A DNA stretch of 64,000 nucleotides. Origin: Branchiostoma floridae (Eukaryota > Chordata > Leptocardii > Amphioxiformes > Branchiostomatidae). The notes under the pieces were generated by a model, which had not been told where the DNA came from, ran no database searches, and saw only the letters and a list, made by a program, of their open reading frames with translations. Below are positions 57,789-64,000 of the stretch, in pieces. Position 1 is the stretch's first letter, and each line of letters starts with the position of its first letter. Where the stretch lies: assembly GCF_000003815.2 (NCBI RefSeq), contig NC_049987.1:9996452-10060451 (forward strand), read 5' to 3'. The position numbers and the translations under genes were made by a program.

Positions 57789-58319
57789 GTGATACAAGCA
57801 CCAAACTTGGTACAGATACTCATTAGACTTTACTATTTTGAAAAAGTACGCGGGCCATTTGATTTGACTTTTGGCGCCCCCTAGCGGCGCCTTTTGGTAC
57901 TGCAGCAGACCTTCCGGGCTTTGTATCTCCTGTTCTAAACATGCTACAGTCATGATTTTTATGTGGTAGAAAGCTGGTAGGGTAAGGAACAAGTGACGTA
58001 AGTTTGGTTTCCTTAGCGGCTTGCGTTAGAACTACAGAGGCATTTTTTTGCCGCTGCCGAATTGCCCTAGGGGCGCTTTTTGGTACTGCAGCAGACCTTC
58101 CGGACTTTGTATCTCCTGTTCTAGACATGCTACAGTCATAATTTTTATGTGGTAGAAAGCTGTTGTAGTAAGGATGAAGTGACGTAAGTTTTGTCTCCCT
58201 AGCAGCTTGCGTTGGAACTGCAGGGGCGTTTTTTTTGCCGCTGCCGAATTTGAAGCGGAACAACTCCGAATGTTTAAAATGTCTAAAAGTATGGGACAGC
58301 TAAATGTTCAACTACAATT
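57789..58319 (-). repeat. 531-bp repeat module, copy 1 (left side)
   Basis: It starts GTGATACAAGCACCAAACTT, contains two tandem 186-bp subunits (matching points at 57941 and 58127), and ends with an AAGCGGAACAACTCC box followed by about 55 bp before copy 2 begins at 58320. The minus-strand translation stays open from 58263 to 57823 because 186 bp is 62 codons. The translated repeat (for example LTSLHPYYNSFLPHKNYDCS) resembles no protein family I know. It is probably a repeat, not a gene. Confidence 0.8.
57874..57887 (-). promoter_or_regulatory. CTCF-like motif in repeat module
   Basis: The minus strand reads CCGCTAGGGGGCGC, an excellent fit to the bilaterian CTCF core (CCASYAGRKGGCRS with G for A at position 3). 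It is a motif match only; occupancy is unknown. Confidence 0.35.
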
Positions 58320-58745
58320 GTGATACAAGCACCAAACTTAGTACAGATACTCATTAGACTTTACTGTTTTGAAAAAGTACGCGGGCCACTTTATTTGACT
58401 TTTGGCGCCCCCTAGCGGCGCCTTTTGGTACTGCAGTAGACCTTCCGGGCTTTGTATCTCCTGTTCTAAACATGCTACAGTCATGATTTTTCTGTGGTAG
58501 AAAGCTGGTAGGGTAAGGAACAAGTGACGTAAGTTTGGTTTCCCTAGCTGCTTGCGTTGGAACTACAGCAGCGTTTTTTTGCCGCTGCCGAATTGCCCTA
58601 GGGGCGCTTTTTGGTACTGCAGTAGACTTTTCGGGCTTTGTATCTCCTGTTTGAAGCAAGCTACAGTCATGATTTTTATGTGGTAGGAAGCTGTTGGAGT
58701 AAGGACAAAGTGATGTAAGTTTGGTCTTGAAAAAGGGTCTTGAGT
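58320..58745 (-). repeat. 531-bp repeat module, copy 2 (partial)
   Basis: It begins with the same GTGATACAAGCACCAAACTT box exactly 531 bp after copy 1 and again has two 186-bp subunits (58472 and 58658). It stops at about 58745, in the middle of the second subunit's flank. The minus-strand frame is open from 58758 to 58354. Confidence 0.8.
58405..58418 (-). promoter_or_regulatory. CTCF-like motif in repeat module, copy 2
   Basis: Identical CCGCTAGGGGGCGC on the minus strand, 531 bp from the first, inside the second module copy. Confidence 0.35.
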
Positions 58746-59115
58746 TCGACAAACACATCTCTTCGCCAAATAATCATGAATTTATTTAAGACTTTAAGTT
58801 TAAGGTCTTATTCATGTATTACTAAATAGTAGCATGAACTGTGTCACAAAGCCAGAAATGCTCCCAGATGACCTGGTACCATGCCTGGTCAATCAGAATT
58901 TCATGCCTTCCAGAGGTTTTGTCCCCAGTGTGACAGCGTCCAGCTCACAAGCTCCTCCAGCAAAACATCTGTGTAACAGCTGTGTCTATAGATATAGGTC
59001 AAAATGATATGTTTATTGCAAGTTCTTGCCCGAGGGCTAATTGCAGGTACAAACAACATGTAAAATAAGGAAAAATACAAAGGTGCTAGGAACTACATTC
59101 TATGACTATGCTATG

Positions 59116-59547
59116 CTAGTGTACATTATACTGGTTTTGTTGGGTTAGACTTCTTCTCTTTAGGCAGTGGAAGACGAATTTACCCACTTCTTTTATAATG
59201 TGTGGGTTCTTTAATTTTAATAGTAGGATTGATTTTTCATTGTCAGGAATAGTTGGAAAGTAAGCGTGTATTTTGGATACACTCATAAATAGTTGGTTTC
59301 TTATATCATCATAAAAAGAACAATTAGTGATAAAATGACTCTCGTCTTCCACAGCATTTGAGGGGCAATATTTACAAATCCTCTCGGACACAGGTAGCTT
59401 CATATATCTCCCCTTTTCTATTTCCAGGGGGTGGGCACTAATTCTAATCTTACTGGTAGCTGAACGCTGCTCAAAGTCACAAAGTTTGAGATATTTCTCT
59501 ATACAATATTCGGTTTTAAATTTTCTGTAAAATCTAAGCTTGCCCAC
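59116..59547 (-). pseudogene. LINE ORF2 C-terminal domain with CCHC knuckle
   Basis: It reads GKLRFYRKFKTEYCIEKYLK, then SKIRISAHPLEIEKGRYMKL, then CKYCPSNAVEDESHFITNC (C-x2-C-x9-H-x4-C) and ends with a stop at 59116. It lies downstream of the reverse transcriptase of the same strand and is best read as the 3' end of the same element, separated from it by about 0.85 kb of foreign sequence. Confidence 0.8.
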
Positions 59548-59559
59548 GGCGGTCGGTTG

Positions 59560-60396
59560 CTAGGGTATTCTTTCCCGTTGCTATGCGAGTTCGACAGAGT
59601 ATCGGGTTACAAGAGGCCTACTATTTGCTAACCGTAAAATATTTCAAAATAAACAGAATGTTATGACAAGGAAAATGTATTCAAAATAACATTAAATTCG
59701 CAATTTTAGATAGTTTCAATCTTCCCGTTTGAATTGAGATAGTTGTTTTGTTTCGATTTTGCTTCCAAAGACGATTATTTTCTGTTTCAAGGAAGGCCTT
59801 CAATATGACCATACTCTTGATAAGATGGGCCGCAAGTGCCATGGCAAATTCTCGATTTTTATATTTTTCGTCATCTGAGAGGCAAATAAAACTTTCTGTT
59901 TTTGGGATTTTTTAATTTTTAATTTTAAGCAAAGTTACAGTCAAAAATATGAGTAAAAATGGCATTTTTCGCACTTAATTACCAATAATTCAAAATCTAA
60001 GGCTTTTTTTAAAAATCCCAAAAACAGAAATCTCGGGAAAACCGTTGCGGTCATTTTGAGCCGTCAATGAGTTAAGTTGGACTCTTCTTGGTGGAGATCT
60101 TAAACGATGTTTACACGCATGTCATGACGCACGGAGAGCGGGAGGGTGTAATTGATACCGGTGTAAACAACACTTATAATATCCAAGGTCACCAACACAA
60201 ACGTCAGTAGCTTCGTTAAATATCACAGGTCCCAAACAAAGTGATAGCACGGATGTACTGTACAGAAAATTGTTTATATTGGTTAAAAACTATCTTTTTC
60301 GCCTGATTCAAGTTAGTTGGGGGGAAAATGCCAGAAAGCACGGTTTTACCTGCAATGACCGCAGATGACCTAAATAGAACACGGGTTCGGTTCGAA
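59560..60396. other. 0.85-kb stretch interrupting the LINE; hairpin inside
   Basis: No LINE coding can be read here, although LINE sequence continues on both sides. It contains a pair of 20-bp inverted repeats (TTTCTGTTTTTGGGATTTTT at 59893 and its complement ending at 60030) about 95 bp apart. I did not find terminal repeats or a target duplication at its edges, so the type of insertion is unknown. A deletion with filler is an alternative. Confidence 0.4.
59893..60030. repeat. Hairpin-forming inverted repeat
   Basis: Two perfect 20-21-bp arms (TTTCTGTTTTTGGGATTTTT and its reverse complement) enclose an AT-rich loop of about 95 bp. It is either a very small foldback/MITE or a stem-loop inside a larger element. 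Confidence 0.6.
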
Positions 60397-62085
60397 TTAC
60401 GTCAGATGGAACATCATGGAAGAAGGTTCGAATTCGGCTAGACATGGGAGGTTTTGAGCCCGTATTTGACCACCGTGGCCAGTATCGGCAGACAGATTAT
60501 GGAAGAAAGTTTGAATATACATATCTGAAAACCTTGTCCTTAATAGATTGCATATATGTTGAGGATCATAGTTAGTGCTATCACCATATAATAAGTATGA
60601 GTAGCCACAGTGATCGAAGATCTCCTTAACTCGCTGTAATAATGCCCGTCGACGACTATTTGTCAGAGATGCATGTTGTAATCGGAGAGCATCAACTTGC
60701 AGCGGGTGTGTATCGGAGTCTAGTTGTGTTAAGTGTGTCCAGAATTTTACAGTGCACAGGGATATATCTAAATCTAGTGGGAACCTTCCTAGTTCTGCTC
60801 TGGCTGCTACATTACTACTGTTCCTGTGCACACCAAGTACATTCTTGCAGAAGCGGTTATGGGAATTTTCAATAGGTGAGGTGTCATTTATAGGGTCTTT
60901 ACCCCAGATTTCACATCCATACAGAAGTATTGGTTTAATACAAGTGTCGAATATTCTTAGTAGGCACTTCTGAGAGACAGACGAACGGAGTAGCGATTTG
61001 AGACTGAACATGGCCTTTCGTGCTCTGAGTGAGAGCTGTTTTTGTGCAAGAGAGAAACTGCCTGATGCAGTAATATTCAAGCCCAAGTAGCAGTAGGACT
61101 GGACTATGTCAACTGTGTCTTGCCCAAAAGAGAATGTTTGTTTTGGGAATGATCGGCCAGATTTGTTGAAGATAATGACTTTTGTTTTCTTTAAATTGAC
61201 TTGTAATTTCCATTTCGTACAAAAGTCACTCAATCTATTCAGGGCAATTTGAAGTCCTTTATCGGACTCAGAAAAAATAACAACATCATCTGCGTATAAG
61301 AGGCATGATACAAACAGGTTATGTAGGGAGGGTGGTGAGCATTCAGTATTATCAAGTACATGTACAAGGTCGTTTATGAACATGTTAAAGAGTGTAGGGC
61401 TAAGGTTACAGCCTTGCCTGACACCCTTCTCGGTTGCAAATGATGGCGTTAAACCAGACGATGTTTGGACGCATGTCAGGGGTTTTGAGTACATACATTT
61501 AATAAGCTTATAGAAATTACCGCCCACTCCTGACTCTAACAATTTATAACGGAGACCCTCTCTCCAAACGGAATCGAAGGCTTTTTTAAAGTCAACAAAA
61601 CACGAATAAAGACGTTTATTATCTGTAAGATATTTGCTTAAAAGTGTATCAATAATGAACAGGTTATCGCTCGTTCTGAATTTGCGTCTAAAGCCAGCTT
61701 GATTGGGAGATATAAGTTAATTTTCATCTAGGAAATTGGTGAGGCGAGAGTTTAGAACAGATGTAAATAGCTTGGCCAAACAGCTGGTTACTGATATCCC
61801 TCTATAGTTATTGGGGTCATCTTTTGCCCCGCCCTTATGTAGGGCGACAATGTGGCTATTACACCACTCCTGGGGAAAATAACCAGACGACAGGAACAAG
61901 TTGAATAATTTGGTAAGTGGTTCAATGAGGATGTGAGGGGAGCATTTGAGCATTTCATTGAGAACCAAGTCTCTGCCCGAGGCTTTACCGTTCTTGAGGT
62001 TTGAGATCGCTAGCTTTATTTCGTTCCTCTGTATCGGCAAGTCTAAGTCATTGTTTACTATCGCGTCTTCTAGCTCTAATAATTA
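60397..62085 (-). pseudogene. LINE reverse transcriptase with one premature stop
   Basis: The upstream part reads NEIKLAISNLKNGKASGRD (RT motif 0/1), then WCNSHIVALHKGGAKDDPNN, then YRGISVTSCLAKLF. A single in-frame TAA at about 61719 interrupts LDEN/LISPNQAGFR (CAA to TAA is the simplest change). The frame continues without a shift through motif A FVDFKKAFDSVW, motif B KGVRQGCNLSPTLFNMFIND and motif C LLYADDVVIFSES. It then runs through the thumb region to a stop at 60397. The apurinic endonuclease and ORF1 expected upstream are missing. One nonsense mutation in about 560 codons means the copy is old but not ancient. Confidence 0.85.
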
Positions 62086-62138
62086 GTCTGTGACCAGAAC
62101 CTCTGGTCGACAGACTTTTGGTTTTGTCACGTTTACGC

Positions 62139-62915
62139 GCGTTCGCAGCTGTATCTATATGTTCTCGCTGTCTGAATCCTATGTGGTTTGGTAGGTCCTC
62201 TGTACTGAGGTTGACGATGATGCACGTGATTGTTTTTTTACGGCAGGTGGTTTTATTATGGATGTTATAAAAATAGCACCCCTACAAAATGTTCGTCTTC
62301 CGATGTATTGGTCCAGATCCTCTGCATGTGGGTCATGATGTAATCGGATATTGTCAAGCAGATGAATGATTTTATCTGATCGTCAAAGTTATTCGCGTTC
62401 GCATCTGTATTTTCATGTTCCCGTTGTCGCATACGTACGTTGTTTGGCAGGTCCTCTGCACTGAGGTTGACGATGATGCACGTTTTTTTTTTTTTCGCGG
62501 CTGCTGGTTTTATAATGGATGTATAAAAGATAGCACCCCTACAATTTCTTCGTCTTGTGGTGTTTTGGTCCAGGGCCGCTTTGTTTGAGCCTTGCCAAAA
62601 TAAAATATAGCAAGCAGATGCGTGGTTTTATCTGATCGTCAAAGTAATTCCCGTTCGCATCTGTATTTGCATGTTCCCGTTGTCGCATACATACGTTGTT
62701 TGGCAAGTCCTCTGCACTGAGGTTGACGATGATGCACTTTCTGTTCACGACTGCTGGTTTTATTTAGCCTGAGTATCATCCGTATTCTACCGGAGTGTAC
62801 GGAGCCCCGGTAGAAATAGGATGGTACCCAGGCTAGGTTTTATTATGGATGTATAAAAATATCACCACTACAATTTGTTCGTCTTACGGTGTTTTGGTCC
62901 AGGGCCGCTTTGACA
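62139..62915 (+). repeat. Three tandem 256-bp units
   Basis: Matching points (CGTTCGCA) occur at 62140, 62396 and 62652, and CTGAGGTTGACGATGATGCA at 62205, 62461 and 62717, so the period is exactly 256 bp. Each unit also holds a TTTATCTGATCGTCAAAGT-type box or its neighbours and a run of T. The third unit is split by a 71-bp MITE. No coding frame is conserved across units. Confidence 0.85.
62765..62835. mobile_element. 71-bp palindromic MITE with 9-bp target duplication
   Basis: The ends TAGCCTGAGTATCATCC and GGATGGTACCCAGGCTA are inverted repeats (15 of 17), and the interior pairs as well (CTACCGG with CCGGTAG), so almost the whole element is one hairpin. It is flanked by the direct repeat GGTTTTATT (62756-62764, 62836-62844). 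The other two 256-bp units show the empty site. A 9-bp duplication is typical of Mutator-like elements, so that superfamily is suggested but not proven. Confidence 0.85.
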
Positions 62916-62997
62916 GTTGTTCACCTTTCTCGAAATATGTTGGATTATGATTTTACTATACACACAAGACAGTTGTTCACCTTGCTCGAAATATGTC
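62911..62997 (+). repeat. Short direct repeat, 28-bp units
   Basis: GACAGTTGTTCACCTTTCTC then GAAATATGT (from 62911) recurs as GACAGTTGTTCACCTTGCTC then GAAATATGT (from 62970), 59 bp apart, joining the tandem array to the PIN-like fragment. Confidence 0.7.
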
Positions 62998-63410
62998 AAC
63001 ATCTGTGACCAGCTGTGACCAGCTGTTCATGTTGTCAACCAATGACCAAGTTGGGTGTAGACATCTGTGTAATCTTGTCAGCGAGGAACCTGAATAACTC
63101 GGTTTGTTGTCACTCTCCCGCAGGAAGTTCCGCCAGTTTGAGGGTATTCTGCCCCTGTTTGTCACTCTACGTTTTGCTCGATGCCCACGCTTTAACCTGG
63201 TTTCACCCTTGAGACTTGATGGTTTATAGACATCAAACACAATGTCAGTTCTCTTGTACTTGGTGGAGTATGCTTGCACTATCGGTAGCACATCCAAGAT
63301 GGCATAGTCTTCGAAAGTCTTTGAGGTACGTGGCAGCAGGGTGTTCACCAGTGCTGACCCATCGATGATGATAGTATCAGCCTGCGGTTCCACATCAGGT
63401 ATTGTAGAGT
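62977..63410 (-). pseudogene. Fragment of a PIN/FEN-like domain protein, frameshifted
   Basis: It reads YYSTIPDVEPQADTIIIDGS, then ALVNTLLPRTSKTFEDYA, then RTDIVFDVYKPSSLKGETR and VTNRGRIPSNWRNFLRESDN. From memory this matches a widespread metazoan family of unnamed proteins with the pattern K-T-F-x-D-Y-A, D-x-V-x-D-x-Y, S-L-K-x-x-T-R, N-W-x-x-F-L and N-K-T-E-L-F. The acidic I-I-D-G and V-F-D-V strands recall PIN/FEN nucleases. Near 63102 the frame must shift by one base to recover TELFRFLADKIT, so the copy is broken. There is no ATG; upstream it runs into the inverted repeat module. It may be cargo of the surrounding repeat element. The family name is from memory, and the nuclease role is inference. 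Confidence 0.55.
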
Positions 63411-63413
63411 AGT

Positions 63414-64000
63414 ATCACATGAGTATTTGTACTAAGTTTGGCGCTTGTATCACAATTAGAGTTGAACATTTAGCTTTCCCATAGTCAAGAACCTACTTTT
63501 GGACATTTCAAACGTCCGGAGTTGTTCCGCTTCACATTCGTCAGCGGCAAAAAACCGTTGCTGCAGTTCCAACGCAAGCTGCTAGGGAGACCAAACTTAC
63601 ATCACTTCGTCCTTACTCCAACAGCTTCCTACCACATAAAAATCATGACTGTAGCATGTCTAGAACAGGAGATACAAAGTCCGGAAGGTCTGCTGCAGTA
63701 CCAAAAAGCGCCCCCAAGGGCAATTCGGCAGCGGCAAAAAAATGCCGCTGTAGTTCCAACACAAGCCGCTAGGGAAACCAAACTTACGTCACTTCTTCCT
63801 TACCCTACCAGCTTTCTACCACATAAAAATCATGACTGTAGCATGTCTAGAACAGGAGATACAATGCCCGGAAGGTCTGCTGCAGTACCAAAACGCGCCG
63901 CTAGGGGGCGCCGAAAGTCAAATCAAGTGGCCCGCGTACTTTTTCAAAACAGTAAAGTCCAATGAGTATCTGTACCAAGTTTGGTGCTTGTATCACAAAG
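63414..64000 (+). repeat. Inverted copy of the 531-543-bp module (right side, runs to window end)
   Basis: The same module as at 57789-58745 but in the opposite orientation: the complement of the GTGATACAAGC box occurs at 63443-63453 and again at 63986-63996, 543 bp apart. Two 186-bp subunits lie between. The plus-strand frame 63522-63965 is open and gives the same 62-residue repeat translation. The right end is cut by the window. Confidence 0.8.
63898..63911 (+). promoter_or_regulatory. CTCF-like motif in inverted module
   Basis: CCGCTAGGGGGCGC on the plus strand, in the inverted module. With the left copies it forms a divergent pair about 5.5-6 kb apart. Confidence 0.35.

Larger units (their letters stand above)
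59000..62085 (-). mobile_element. Decayed LINE (CR1/L2-like), interrupted
   Basis: A 5'-truncated non-LTR retrotransposon read from about 62085 down to about 59000. It has the reverse transcriptase in 62085-60397, an unrelated 0.85-kb stretch in 60396-59560, the C-terminal domain in 59547-59116 and the 3' tail to about 59000. The tail carries GCAATTAGCCCTCGGGCAAG then GCAATAAA, matching the tail hairpin of the LINE at 56.3 kb. The left boundary (62085) is where LINE coding similarity gives way to a 256-bp tandem repeat. Confidence 0.8.

Noticed and set aside
57823-58758. Protein-coding genes of 134-146 residues on the minus strand
   Set aside because: The frames follow 186-bp repeat subunits, have no splice or family support and recur inverted at 63.5 kb; treated as repeat.
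1-64000. CRISPR array, operons, rRNA or intact tRNA genes
   Set aside because: Nothing of this kind is visible, and the introns, SINEs and LINEs show the DNA is animal.

Overview
This is a eukaryotic, metazoan window. Coding sequence is sparse, and the best gene is cut into many small exons by introns of 0.3 to 3.5 kb. The rest is AT-rich DNA with many small inverted-repeat elements, tRNA-derived SINEs, LINE fragments and a Penelope-like element. The Ig-domain receptor gene and the mix of repeats fit a marine invertebrate deuterostome; a cephalochordate (amphioxus) is my best guess. That is an inference, since no species-diagnostic gene is present.

Layout. 1-12.1 kb: no recognisable gene, only MITE-like elements and short repeats. 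12.1-25.7 kb (minus strand): one gene that I could assemble exon by exon. It encodes a type I membrane immunoglobulin-superfamily protein with a signal peptide, a V-set domain, four further Ig domains, one transmembrane helix and a tyrosine-containing tail. The 11 coding exons join with compatible phases into a 659-codon reading frame, and the five-Ig ectodomain resembles the Kirrel/nephrin group. 25.7-46.0 kb: mostly gene-free, but at 32.2 kb there is a second copy of the signal-peptide exon, which could be an alternative N-terminus or the relic of a duplicated gene. Two SINE copies lie at 39.8 and 41.8 kb.

46.06-47.83 kb: a Penelope-like retroelement with an intact reverse transcriptase/GIY-YIG reading frame, closed at both ends by exact 122-bp inverted arms and flanked by a 14-bp direct repeat. 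43.3-54.0 kb (minus strand): three exon-like open segments with compatible phases, one of them with a membrane helix; I do not recognise the product. 55.1-56.3 kb: a LINE 3' fragment split by a non-autonomous mariner element with TA target duplication. 57.8-64.0 kb: a repeat-rich block bounded by inverted copies of a ~531-543-bp module. Inside it are a decayed LINE, three 256-bp tandem units (one carrying a 71-bp palindromic MITE) and a frameshifted PIN-like gene fragment.

The only host gene with a clear function is the Ig receptor, probably an adhesion or recognition protein signalling through tail tyrosines. Everything else recognisable is mobile DNA at various stages of decay.
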